A stretch of DNA of 64,000 nucleotides from Symbiodinium microadriaticum (taxonomy: Eukaryota > Sar > Dinophyceae > Suessiales > Symbiodiniaceae), in NCBI GenBank assembly GCA_001939145.1, contig LSRX01000297.1, positions 398,028-462,027 of the forward strand. The letters are read 5' to 3'. Positions 31,553 through 40,700 of this stretch are shown piece after piece. Numbering within the stretch: position 1 is the stretch's first letter; the number at the start of each line of letters is the position of its first letter. The translations under genes and the position numbers were made by a program. The notes beneath the pieces were generated by a model. It did no database searches. It saw only the letters and a list, made by a program, of their open reading frames with translations, and was not told the origin of the DNA.

Positions 31553-31655
31553 ACATCATTTCATTACGGTTTTGGGCTCCTTCGTAGTATGATAAGAGCG
31601 AAGCATCCTATATGACGAAGAATGTTGGTAGTTATTCAGGCTCCTAGTTACTTGA
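31553..31655 (+). mobile_element. Possible family E relative, strongly diverged
   Basis: TTTCATTACGGTTTTGGGCT ... GTTGGTAGTTATTCAGGCTC follows the family E order. Pairing of the arms is poor. Confidence 0.35.
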
Positions 31656-31843
31656 AAGTCTAAACAGTCTAACCATTCTCAGGAACCCTAAGGAATAAAT
31701 ATTGGTAATTCGCAGTGCTTCGTTAGGTTTCTATATTGGGGCTAAGGCTAAGGATTCGAGGGATCAGGGCTGCAGGTCTGGGGGATCTTGCTGCACCCTT
31801 TGGGTTGCTGGGTAATGGAAGCAAGCCAGACCCTCCAATAGCC

Positions 31844-31880
31844 GGTTTAGGGTTTAGGGTTCAGGACTTAGGGTTACTCA
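31844..31880 (+). repeat. Short telomere-like tract
   Basis: GGTTTAGGGTTTAGGGTTCA and two variants. Confidence 0.7.
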
Positions 31881-32324
31881 ATGGCCCTTCATAAAGGAAT
31901 ACACCTTTTATAGTAGGATCCGCAAGTGCCTGATTGTTTCGTGGCCTACATGTTCGAGGTCCATGGACCGGGAATCACGAGCAAGAACCTGCTAAATGCC
32001 AAATGTGATGCCCCAGGCGTTAAAAGAGAGGATCAGGCGGGGCGCGCGGGGACAGAGGAGCGGGCTAAGGGTGTGACAAATACCGTTCTCGAATCACTGA
32101 GCCGGATTGTCAGTGGTGCTTGGGGCTTCAACAAGGGTGCGGGTTTGGCTTTGGTCGCTAGGCACATGAAGCCACATTTGCATGTGTGCGTATGTACCAA
32201 TGCATGTGAGGTCAACTTCTAACGAATCTGCTTACATGCTTCTAGCCGCATCATCGTCATGGTCCCGGCCTTCATCATCTCCATCCCATTACATTTTGCT
32301 ATCCTCTGTTATGGAAATTGTACA
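31881..32324. other. Unique stretch, no gene recognised
   Basis: A plus-strand frame of 98 codons (31926-32222) is among the less repetitive ones in the window. Its protein has no motif I recognise, and a 60-codon minus frame overlaps it. An exon fragment is possible but unsupported. Confidence 0.45.
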
Positions 32325-32437
32325 TATGTATATATATATATATATATATGCATACATACATACATACATACATACATACATACATACATGCATGCATACA
32401 TACATACATACATAAATGTATCTCTCTCTCTCTCTTA
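32325..32437. repeat. (TA)n, (CATA)n and (TC)n microsatellite
   Basis: TA repeats, then about 15 CATA units with CATG interruptions, then TC repeats. Confidence 0.95.
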
Positions 32438-32534
32438 CATTATGACAGGAATAAGCAACGGTGAACAGCAACCTCGGAGCAGAACTTCATCGGCATCATC
32501 TACCGTCGAGGCGTCATGCGATACCACCATGTTT

Positions 32535-32752
32535 GAGGTTTAGGGATTAGGGACTTAGGGTTTAGGGTTTGGGGGTTCAGGGTTTAGAGGGCTAGGGTTT
32601 TGGGGTTTAGGGTTTTAGGGCCTGGACGGTTTAGGGTTCAGGGGTTTAGGGTTTAAAGGGTTTTGGGTTGGGGGTTAAGCGTTTAGATTTTAGGGGTTTA
32701 GAATTTACGTGGTGGCTTAGGGTTTAGGGTTTAGGGGTTTGGGGTTTGCTTC
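32535..32752 (+). repeat. Telomere-like tract, TTTAGGG orientation
   Basis: About 27 imperfect units, ending at TTTGGGGTTTGC. Confidence 0.9.
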
Positions 32753-32811
32753 GCCGACATCTGAGAAAGAGACAAGCAAAAGCTTTGAACCCCCCGACGC
32801 CCCACTAGAGC

Positions 32812-33055
32812 CCTAAACCCTAAACCCTAATACCCTGATACCCTAATGCCCTAAATTCCCTAGACACTAAACCCGAATACCCTAATACCCTCATGCCTTA
32901 GACCCTAAACCCTAAAAGCCTAATGCACTAATGCCCTACACCCTAAACCCTAATACGCTAATACGCTAACACCCTAAACCCTAAACCCCAATAACCCTAA
33001 TAACCCTAATACCCTAATACCCTAAACCCTAATAACCCTAATACCCTCAGCCCTT
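32812..33055 (-). repeat. Variant telomere-like tract rich in CCCTAATA
   Basis: CCCTAAA units alternate with CCCTAATA, CCCTAATG and CCCTAATAA units. No other tract in the window is dominated by these 8- and 9-base variants. It faces the G-strand tract at 32535-32752. Confidence 0.9.
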
Positions 33056-33199
33056 ACGGAATTCTATGCCTCAACCCCGACCAGGGATCCTTCGTGAGCG
33101 CCTCCACGCTCAGCATTCCAGCGGCCACCTCGCATCCCCCAAAAGGGCTCTCCCGAAGAGAGAGAGGCGATGGTGTAGAGGTGCATGGATAGTGCCATA

Positions 33200-33293
33200 G
33201 ACCCATAGGCCCCTAAGTAGCTCCTTTTTATGGTCTATATTTAGAATCCTATAAGGTAATCTCAAGAAGGAACTACATAGGGGCCTGTGGGTA
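33200..33293 (-). mobile_element. Hairpin element, family A
   Basis: ACCCATAGGCCCCTAAGTAG to ATAGGGGCCTGTGGGTA, with the interior reading in the reverse direction (TATATTTAGAATCCTATAAG). Confidence 0.85.
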
Positions 33294-33531
33294 GACCCCT
33301 GATCCACGAAGTTGCTTCCCTTGCAACGAGCATGGTGCTAGCGGAATCGCGATTTCAATGCGACTACGAAGGCCCTCGAGTCAGGGGTTTGCAGCATTTT
33401 CAGCAAGGGTGATAAATCAGGGGTCTATACATACTCACCCAGTATCCTGCGTAAGAGGTAACCAGAGGTTAACCTTTCTGATTGTCTGGGGATAAGAGGA
33501 CTCCTAAACCCGAAAAACCCTAAACCCTAAA

Positions 33532-33552
33532 CCCCCCCCCCCAAAAAAAAAA
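33532..33552. repeat. C11A10 double homopolymer
   Basis: Eleven C then ten A, directly after a CCCTAAA run. Similar pairs lie at 45068, 54706 and 58035. Confidence 0.9.
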
Positions 33553-33603
33553 CACACAAAGCTGCCTCCTCTACTGCGAAGTTTACATTCGAGACCCAAA
33601 TCT

Positions 33604-33666
33604 TCCAAAATCCTCGAACTAGGACTCGACCTTGAATCACATATGAGATCCTACCATAATTTAAGG
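33604..33666. repeat. Dispersed short repeat, family H
   Basis: CCAAAATCCTCGAACTAGGA ... TTTAAGG resembles 26585-26654. It directly abuts the family B element at 33667. Confidence 0.4.
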
Positions 33667-33770
33667 TACCTATAGTCTCCATTGTAGTTCCTTTTGCGGG
33701 TTACCTTTTGGGATCCTTCATATAGAATTGGTTAAACCAAAAAAGGGAACTACAATGGAGACTGCAGGTA
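33667..33770 (+). mobile_element. Hairpin element, family B
   Basis: TA plus CCTATAGTCTCCATTGTAG, the inner TTACCTTTTGGGATCC, GGTTAAACC, and the complementary end CAATGGAGACTGCAGG plus TA. The outer arms pair over about 25 bases. Confidence 0.85.
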
Positions 33771-33771
33771 T

Positions 33772-34374
33772 AGTGTATTCAACCCTCAACCCTAAACCCT
33801 AGCCTTTTCTGAATTCTGAGTTAAGCGATACAATGGCAGGTCTGGCCAACATAATAGCAGAGCCTGGGGGGCTGAGATGTTCTTAAGGGGTGTTACGTAG
33901 GATTACGGGGGGGGGGGCAAATAGGGGTGTAGGGCTTAGGGCTCAGGGAAGAGAACCTGGTTTAGGCTTCGGGGGTTTGTGACTGTAGGAATTGGTACCT
34001 TAGTTTGGAAGCTGGGTGGTCTTCAAGTTGTGCAAAGGACTTTGATCGATTCTCATGTTTCTCACTGTCGGATCCTAATCACCATAGCCGTATTGCTTCC
34101 GACACCTTGTGCGACATTTGTAATTCACAGGGGTTGTGTTCAGCCATCCTGAGTGTGTATGTGCGCCCTGTAACAAGACTTGCATCTGCATTCCTTCAAA
34201 CTTCAAACCCAAAATCTTGTGACAGGTGGCCTCCTCCTACTATATATACAACGTATACAGCTTGAGTGCCGGGACTTAAACTACAGGGTCTACCTGCAGC
34301 ACAATATGTCCTGGTGACACCTGAAGAAGTACATTGGTTTTTCAAACTGCCGGGCTTGTGTCGACAATCTGGTT
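33772..34374. other. Mostly unique stretch, no gene recognised
   Basis: A short CCCTAAA patch (33781-33802) and an 11-base G-run (about 33909) are present. An 86-codon plus frame (34005-34265) shows no domain. Confidence 0.45.
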
Positions 34375-34376
34375 GA

Positions 34377-34410
34377 GGTAAACCCTAAACCCTAAACCCT
34401 GAACCCTAAA
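34377..34410 (-). repeat. Short telomere-like tract
   Basis: Four to five CCCTAAA or CCCTGAA units. Similar small patches lie at 34518-34535 and 34654-34673. Confidence 0.75.
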
Positions 34411-34544
34411 CGAAAGGAAAGCTTCGGTTTCGTCCGTACGAGATGATGCACGCCCCGAGGCCAAGGCGCAAAAAACTTCAACGCTCGACCCTACAAGACC
34501 CCAAGCCGTGCCTTTAGAAACCCTAAACCCTAAAGCCTAAAGGG

Positions 34545-34654
34545 AATCCCAGAAAGTTGGGAAATGGGTTTAGGAAGACTAGTGCTACGATCCCAAATAG
34601 TTTACGTTAGGGCCTGAGGATAATCATGTTCCCAACTTTCTGGCTTCTACTATA
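34545..34654. mobile_element. Hairpin element, family I
   Basis: CCAGAAAGTTGGGAA near the left end is answered by TTCCCAACTTTCTGG at 34629-34643, followed by CTTCTACTATA. Telomere-like patches abut both sides. Confidence 0.65.
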
Positions 34655-34835
34655 CCCTAAACCCTAAACCCTAAGCTGAGTGCGCCGGCTTCCAGCAGAT
34701 CTTTGACAGCGCCGCGCTTCGGGACGCGGGCGCAAATCTGGGTCCGGGGCTCTCGGCGTTTCGGGCTTGAGGACTTTAGTGGCTTTGGGGATTTTGGGGT
34801 TGAGGGTTTTGAACAGTTTAGCTAGAGTAAACCCC

Positions 34836-34925
34836 CAAAAAAGTTGGAAACCGGATGAAGGACAATTAGTGCTGGGATTCCCCATACATTGCTCTTAAGG
34901 ATTGAGGCTGTTGGGCTTCCAAAAT
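34836..34925. repeat. Dispersed repeat, family I (diverged)
   Basis: AAAAAAGTTGGAAACCGGAT, ACAATTAGTGCTGGGATTCC and a terminal GGGCTTCC match the order of 34545-34654. Confidence 0.5.
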
Positions 34926-34937
34926 TTGTAATGCATG

Positions 34938-34968
34938 TGTGTATATATATATATATATATATATGTAT
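34938..34968. repeat. (TA)n microsatellite
   Basis: About 13 TA units. Confidence 0.95.
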
Positions 34969-35097
34969 TTTTCACTTTTTATATACAATACAGGGATCTG
35001 AATCATTAGAACATGGTGTGGGAATCCAGCCAAAATTAGCAAACTTGCCGACCCGATATGATCGGGCCCTAAAGATTCGAGCAGGGTTTAAAGGGGG

Positions 35098-35191
35098 TAC
35101 CTGGGCCCTCCATCTACCCTTTATTAGACCCTAAATGCCCTTAATTTGAGACCGTATACCCCTATTTGAGGGTACAAAGAGGGTCCTGGTA
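35098..35191 (+). mobile_element. Hairpin-ended repeat, family D
   Basis: TACCTGGGCCCTCCATCTAC to GGTACAAAGAGGGTCCTGGTA. The terminal 13 bases are inverted repeats, and the ends carry TA. Confidence 0.75.
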
Positions 35192-35282
35192 TGCTTATGT
35201 CTATATGTAGGAACCCTGCGCGCAGCGCGTAATTGTACCTAACTTAATTCATGGCTGGGGCGGGGCGCCTTTACACAGTCTT

Positions 35283-35375
35283 TACCCAGAGGCTCCATCG
35301 TAGTTCCGTTTTGGTAGTGTATATTTAGGATCCTATATAGGTAATCCCAAACAAGAACTACTATGGAGCCTATAG
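35283..35375 (-). mobile_element. A/B-intermediate hairpin element
   Basis: The outer arm CCCAGAGGCTCCATCGTAG mixes family A (CCCATAGG) and family B (CTCCATTGTAG) end sequences. The interior is family A in reverse (TATTTAGGATCCTATATAGG). Confidence 0.75.
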
Positions 35376-35459
35376 GATTCATAGTAGTTCCTTCTTGTAC
35401 TGTATTTTAGGTTTCTATATAGGTAATCCCAAAAAGGAACTAATGTGGAGCCTATGGGA
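35376..35459 (-). mobile_element. A/B-intermediate hairpin element, adjacent copy
   Basis: ATAGTAGTTCCTTCTTGTAC to GGAACTAATGTGGAGCCTATGGG, with the same interior order as its neighbour. The left outer arm is missing, so the pair may share one end or derive from a tandem duplication. Confidence 0.65.
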
Positions 35460-35522
35460 AAGCCCTGAGAGGAGGATCTCTTATCTGCCCCAGTTTAAGT
35501 TTGACAGGGGGCACAGCAGGTC

Positions 35523-35650
35523 AACCCTAAACCCCTAAACCCCGTAAACCCCGTAAACCCTAAACCCCAAGCCCTTGTAACCCTAAACCCCTAAACCCTA
35601 AACCCTGGAGCCTATAAACCCCTAAACCCCTAAACCCCTATATAAACCCC
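35523..35650 (-). repeat. Telomere-like tract, CCCTAAA orientation
   Basis: About 16 units (CCCTAAA, CCCCTAAA, CCCCGTAAA). A GGAGCCTATAAACC phrase inside it resembles the end of the hairpin just upstream. Confidence 0.85.
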
Positions 35651-35741
35651 TTTGAACTCTGCAGTCGAAACCTCAATCTGGAATCCAATCGTGCAGGTTG
35701 CTAGGGCCCTGGGAGGTCCTCTGCTCTACGCCCCACCCAAC

Positions 35742-36053
35742 GTCTCCAATTGTGGTTCCTTTTTGGGAGTTTAGGGTTTAGGGTTTGGGGTTAGGGTTTG
35801 GGGTTTAGGGTTTAGGGTTTAGGGTTTGGGGGTTTAGGGTTTGAGGTTTAGGGTTTAGGGTTTGAGGTTTAGGGTTTAGGGGTTTAGGGCGGTTTAGGGT
35901 TGGGGGTTTAGGCTTTGGGGTTTAGGGTTTGGGTTTTGGGGTTTAGGGTTTCTCCATTGTAGTTTCTTTTTGGGATTACCTTATGTATAGGACCCTTAAA
36001 ATAGAATTTGTTAAAGCCAAAAGCAAAGGAACTACAACGGGAGACTATAGGTA
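35742..36053 (+). mobile_element. Composite: family B element with telomere-like tract in its 5' arm
   Basis: 35742-35767 is the family B left arm (GTCTCCAATTGTGGTTCC...). 35768-35949 is about 25 TTTAGGG-type units. At 35950 the left arm starts again (TCTCCATTGTAGTTTC) and continues through the interior to the complementary right end at 36053. The arm is thus present twice, once on each side of the tract. 56049-56221 has the same design and the same right-hand junction. Confidence 0.8.
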
Positions 36054-36756
36054 ATCCCCAATCCCTCCCGGAACTCGTACAAACCGGACGCACCACATAC
36101 CCCCAAAGTCTGAGCACTACAACCCCACAAGCACCATCCACAGTATTGTGTTCGGCACCTAACCTCTACGATTCCGGGTATATTTGGACACCTCAAGACC
36201 GTCGTCTGGCGGCCGCACCCGGATCATCCTTCTGTCTGGCTCTGAACCTGCAACATGACCATACCTACACCTTTACATTTAGTACCTTTTGCTGGATGCC
36301 TTGTTTAAATGCTTGGGATATGCTAGGGTACTATAAGAAGAAACTAAGGATCCCAAAAACAAGTACTACATTAAATGGTCTAGGTACCGCTCAGCACAAC
36401 CTTAACTCGAACGGCAGACTGCGCAAGGACTTCGCCCGGATGCTGAACAGAACCCTTCTGCAATTAAAACCGAGTTCGCTATGGCTGAGCCAACGCACTC
36501 TAGACCCTAAGCGCCGAACCTAGCTAGTTACCCTAAACTCTAAACCCTAAACCAAAAAAACTGGTTAAGCCCCTCCCTCTCACCCTTAAATTTTAAAAGC
36601 TGACATCCAAAACGGAAACCGAAGGGCCTTAACGGAAGGTAGCACACTGGCGACACGCACTTCCCACGACTTCTGGCCCAAACTCATGATGACACGTGCC
36701 TTCTATGCCCCAGACTCCGTGTCACGTCTAATTTCCGAGAAAGTTTCTGTGCCCTA
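36054..36756. other. Unique stretch, no gene recognised
   Basis: A 171-codon plus frame (36008-36523) starts inside the hairpin element and shows no domain or motif. A short CCCTAAA patch lies near 36533-36552. No gene is called. Confidence 0.45.
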
Positions 36757-36850
36757 TACCCATAGGCCCCTAAGTAGTTCCTTTTTGGGATTGCCTTATA
36801 GGATCCTAAAAATAAACCACAAAAAGGAACTACTTAGGGGCCTATGGGTA
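36757..36850 (+). mobile_element. Hairpin element, family A (perfect arms)
   Basis: The outer 28 bases of each side, from CCCATAGGCCCCTAAGTAG through TTCCTTTTT, pair perfectly. The element is flanked by TATA on the left and TATA on the right, consistent with a TA target duplication. It is one of the best-preserved copies. Confidence 0.9.
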
Positions 36851-36919
36851 TAACCCAGGTTTCCAGCCAAGCCACGTGTGGCCATGACGACCATGCAGGT
36901 GATCCACCCTGGAGGCTTG

Positions 36920-37012
36920 AATCCCTACACCCTAAACTCTAAACCCTAAACCCCTAAACCCTAAACTTTAGGGTTTAGGGTCCTAAAGCCTAAACCCTAA
37001 AACCTGCATCAT
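36920..37012. repeat. Telomere-like tract with opposite-facing halves
   Basis: CCCTAAA units run to about 36966, then TTTAGGG units, then CCCTAAA units again. The first switch is in the order opposite to an end fusion. Confidence 0.8.
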
Positions 37013-37379
37013 TAGGATCTCGAGCCCTATGCTAGGCATCGTGTGCTGGACCTAAGTTTATCCTACACCCCTCTTAAAGCTTGTACGGCCTATGTACGGC
37101 AGGGGGCAAGGTATTCAACCGTAAGAATGTTATCAGCTTGATATCCGGAAAGCCCTGCAACCTAAACCCCAAACCCCAAGCAGAAAACCATAAACCCTAC
37201 AGTCCCTTAACCCCGAACCCCGAAAGCCCATGACCCTGAAGCAAACACACCAACAAACATCGACTGAATAAGACCTTGAGGGCCTGCAGAAGGCATTCCA
37301 GCGAATGGCACTCGCCAGTTCAGTGGTTTCGTATCTTCTGGGCTTTACAAGGTCCAGGGGTGTAGCACGTGGGATATAA

Positions 37380-37500
37380 AGCTTCAGGGCTTTAGGGCTT
37401 CAGGGCGTTAGGGCTTTAGTAGTTTATTAAGGTTTCACGGGCCCTCAAACGAACAAGTCTTCGGTTTTGGGTTTTGGGTTTAGGGTTTAGGGCATGCTGA
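37380..37500 (+). repeat. Degenerate GGGCTTTA/TTTAGGG repeats
   Basis: GGGCTTTAGGGCTTCAGGGC-type repeats (37380-37425) and a TTTTGGGTTTAGGGTTTAGG patch (37465-37492). Confidence 0.65.
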
Positions 37501-38057
37501 GACCCTTCTGCACACTGTTGGCGTTTTCGGATGGCGTCTGCGCAAGACCCAACTCGTTTTCTTGGGACGAGGAGCTGTAGAAGAGCATTGAGGTTTGAAT
37601 TCCCGAACTACAACCCTGTCCTAGGTACCCTAAACCCTATAAACCCTAAACCCTAACCCGGTTTCCATGAGGCAGGCAAATACTTAGATGTACTCAGCCT
37701 TTTGGAGTGGGATTTCTGCCACCTTTAGCGCTTGAGGGTCAGGGAACTTGTGGCTGGCCGATGCAAGACTCCATGCTCCATAAACCCCAAACCCTAAACC
37801 CTACATAAACCCCAACTACAACTTGGGCTTTGAGGCTTCTGGCAGGGCTGTGGTGCTGCGTTTAGGGTTCCGCGTATCCGAAAACTGCTGTGCTCCCTAA
37901 ACCCAGAACCTTAAACCGCAAACCCTAAACCATCAGCCCTGAATATCCATAAACCTGAGCTCCCAAATCCCAGATGCGGATCCGCCACTCGAAACCCCAC
38001 TCGGAAGCTCCACACCCCAAGCCAAAGCGCGACACCCCGAAACAGAAACTTAAGCCA

Positions 38058-38176
38058 TACCTGTAGTCTCCATTGTAGCTCCCTTTTTGGGGGTTTAACC
38101 AAAGCTTTATATTAAGGTTACTAAGGGTCTCAGAAGGCAACCCCCGAAAAAGGAACTACAGTGGAGACTATAGGTA
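38058..38176 (-). mobile_element. Hairpin element, family B (inverted interior)
   Basis: TA plus CCTGTAGTCTCCATTGTAG, an interior beginning GGGTTTAACC (reverse of family B order), and the end CAGTGGAGACTATAGG plus TA. Confidence 0.85.
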
Positions 38177-38314
38177 GACTTCAGCCCTCCTCCTCCGAAC
38201 CCTTCCTCCAGGACCCCCGGCTGTAGTCGTGCTCCGGGATGGGTATCGGAAGGAAGCTGAAGGCCTCGAAGGACTTGTTGGTATAGCCTTGCAAGGCGGT
38301 GACATGGGGAAGCC

Positions 38315-38490
38315 CAGGGTTTAGGGCTTAGGGTTTATAGTGTTTAGAGGTTTAGGGGTTTAGGGTTTATAGGGGTTTAGGGGTTTAGGGGTTTAGGGTT
38401 TATAGGGGTTTAGGGGTTTAGGGGTTTAGGGGTGTAGGGTTTAGGGTTTAGGGTTTAGGGCCTTAGGGTTTAGGGCTTAGGGGGCCTAGG
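38315..38490 (+). repeat. Telomere-like tract with ~40-bp higher-order repeat
   Basis: About 24 units. The block GGGTTTATAGGGGTTTAGGG recurs at about 38364 and 38396, showing block duplication on top of the heptamer. Confidence 0.92.
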
Positions 38491-38631
38491 ATGTCAAGAC
38501 GGAGCCCTTTTGTCAGGTAGAAGCCTCCCTTAGGTTGGGGTTCTTATATTTGTGGCGAGGTCAGTTGATGTTGAGCACACGTTTGCCCAGTTTCTACGGG
38601 AACTACAGGTTAATTAAGCTGTTGGAACATA

Positions 38632-38637
38632 AATATA

Positions 38638-38678
<41 letters not shown>

Positions 38679-38703
38679 GTGTATATATATATATGTATAT
38701 GTA
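38632..38703. repeat. (TA)n microsatellite
   Basis: About 30 TA units with TACA and TGTA breaks. Itself partly palindromic. Confidence 0.95.
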
Positions 38704-39063
38704 AGGATTGCAGCACTCCAAAAATGTTCAAGGTTCCTTACTCTACAACTGTCTTGAGTGGCATTATGTCGAAGGTGGTGCTGCCATCTTCTGCAGCTGC
38801 AAGACCCTCCGGAAGAGGGTCGCGAACTCACATCGCGAAACTATCAGTCTAGGGCTTAGAGTAGGGTTTTGGTTTCAAGAGGGCTGGGATTCAGGGTTCC
38901 GTGCTTAGGGTTTAGGGGCCTATTTTTTGTTTTTAGGGCTTCGGGCCTGTTGCAGTGCATACCCAAACCCATTCCTCGCAAGGCCCGTGCATTCTTTAAG
39001 CTCCCCTGCGACGGGCCGGCAACAGCAAACCCCGAACCTTTCATTCCAAGCCCTCCGCACAAG

Positions 39064-39170
39064 GGTTTAGGGTTTACGGGGAATCTATAAAACCCTAAAC
39101 CCTAAACCCTATATTATCGACCTATGAAGCCCTAAACCCTATACTATAGACCCTAAACCCTAGGCACGTC
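39064..39170. repeat. Telomere-like patches on both strands
   Basis: GGGTTTAGGGTTTACGGGG (39064-39082), then CCCTAAA runs at 39092-39112, 39130-39141 and 39150-39162. CTATATTAT/CTATACTATAGA phrases lie between. Confidence 0.75.
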
Positions 39171-39204
39171 CTGGATCAAGGTTCGGATGAGGAGGGCTGA
39201 AGTC

Positions 39205-39315
39205 TACCTATAATCTCCATTGTAGTTCCCTTTTTGGGGATACCTCCTAGGTTCATAGGACCCTGAATTTTCAACTGGTTGAAAAAAAGCGGAACTACAA
39301 TGGAGACTATACGTA
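39205..39315 (+). mobile_element. Hairpin element, family B
   Basis: TACCTATAATCTCCATTGTA to CTACAATGGAGACTATACG plus TA. Interior GGTTCATAGGACCC and CAACTGGTTGAA. Confidence 0.85.
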
Positions 39316-39404
39316 GTTTTGATATGTTTAGGGGCTAAGCTCTATGGCGCAGGCCCCCCTGTATTAAGGTTCGAGACTATCTGGCCGCAAACCGAGTTAA
39401 ACCT

Positions 39405-39466
39405 GACACAAGGGTTTTGGGGTTAGAGTTAAAGAGTTTAGGGTTTAGGGTTTAGAGTTTAGGGTA
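39405..39466 (+). repeat. Short telomere-like tract
   Basis: TTTAGGG, TTTAGAG and GTTAGAG units. Confidence 0.7.
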
Positions 39467-39558
39467 GCACCGGAAATTGCAACTTCTGGGTTTCCCTGAT
39501 GATGTAAGAAAACAGTCGGCTTGGGGGCTGCAGGTAAACCCTATCAAGACTATAAGTG

Positions 39559-39642
39559 TCCAGGACCTTTTTTGAAAAAAAATCAAATAGGGGTATATGG
39601 TCCCAAATTAAGGGCATCAAGGGTCTAATAGAGGGTAGATTG
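39559..39642 (-). mobile_element. Family D repeat, inverted copy
   Basis: TCCAGGACCTTTTTTGAAAA ... AATAGGGGTATATGGTCCCA ... GGGTCTAATAGAGGGTAGAT is the reverse complement order of 31179-31271 and 35098-35191. Confidence 0.7.
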
Positions 39643-40096
39643 CTGCGTTTAAGCTGCAATGATTTCTATAAACTGTAACTTGCTCTTGAGTGTAAGGTTC
39701 GATGAGTGGGTGCCAAGTTGCTAACCCTTCAAACTTTACAATCCTGAATAGAGCGCCTGGAAGCATTAGGTCTCAGCCCCTGCGGCTCATCCCGGTCTCA
39801 TCCCAGACCGTCCAGACCTTACAATATCCCTTAGTTAAGGAAGGTACCTTCAATTCTAGTAGCATCCCTAATCGATTTAAGATATATTCCTTAATTACTG
39901 GATTTTGGAAGGTCTGGGATCATCTGTTTATAGATGTCTTGCTCAGACGTGATCCACCTGTCGCGGCCATGATGTCAACAGTGTCTCAAGTGACCCCCCC
40001 CCTTACAACCTGGAAAACCAAGAAACGCAAACCCTTTAGGGTTAAGGATTATTGCAAGGCCTAGTGACCAGCGTAAGGGTTCTAGAAGGATTAAAT
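39643..40096. other. Unique stretch, no gene recognised
   Basis: A 120-codon plus frame (39702-40064) has no repeat origin but no domain or motif I know. A gene fragment is possible. Otherwise nothing is seen. Confidence 0.45.
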
Positions 40097-40177
40097 ACTT
40101 CTAGTTCCTTTTTATGGTTTGTAATTAGAATCCTATAAGGTAGTCCCAAAAAGGAACTACTTCGGGGCCTATGGGTA
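40097..40177 (-). mobile_element. Hairpin element, family A, 5' end lost
   Basis: Reverse-order interior (GGTTTGTAATTAGAATCCTA) and an intact end GGAACTACTTCGGGGCCTAT plus GGGTA. The left outer arm is gone. Confidence 0.75.
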
Positions 40178-40362
40178 TAATATTATAAAGGCTACTGGTT
40201 ACCATATAAAGAAACTCCGCGTTTCGCTGGGAGCCCAAGCCGCATCTCTGACATTTCAGAGTGGAGCAGAACTGGCCCGAGAAGAGCGCCGCGACGGCGG
40301 AGCGCTGAAAGAGAGGACGGGAGCGGTTGGTTGAATGCTTTTTTTGCTTGTTTATATGGGTT

Positions 40363-40396
40363 TATCTATCTGTCTATCTATCTATTTACTTATGTT
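40363..40396. repeat. Short CTAT repeat
   Basis: Interrupted CTAT/CTGT units. Confidence 0.7.
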
Positions 40397-40438
40397 TTTG
40401 CTTATATATGTTCATTTAATTTTTTCCTGTGAGCCTAG

Positions 40439-40700
40439 AGGGAGGGGGGTTGGGTTTGGGGTTGCGGCTTCAGGGTTTTAGGGGGGGCATGGCATTTCGG
40501 GAATCGGGTTTGGGCAAGGGTTACGGTTCAGAACGTAAGATTTAGGGGTTGGGGGTTGAATGATAAAGTTTCGGATTAGGGGACTTCTGGATGGAAGCCT
40601 TAGGGTCATTTTGGACATGGTGTTTTTTCGCATGAAAGTTAATGCTAAGTTAAGGCTCCGAGGTCTTCAGGGTTTTAGGGCCTCGGAGGGTTTCGGATTC
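40439..40700 (+). repeat. Strongly decayed G-rich telomere-like region
   Basis: GGGTTTGGGGTTGCGG, TTTTAGGGGGGG and TTTAGGGG remnants in a G-rich background. Confidence 0.5.

Noticed and set aside
36008-36523. 171-codon plus frame
   Set aside because: It begins inside a hairpin element and has no motif or domain.
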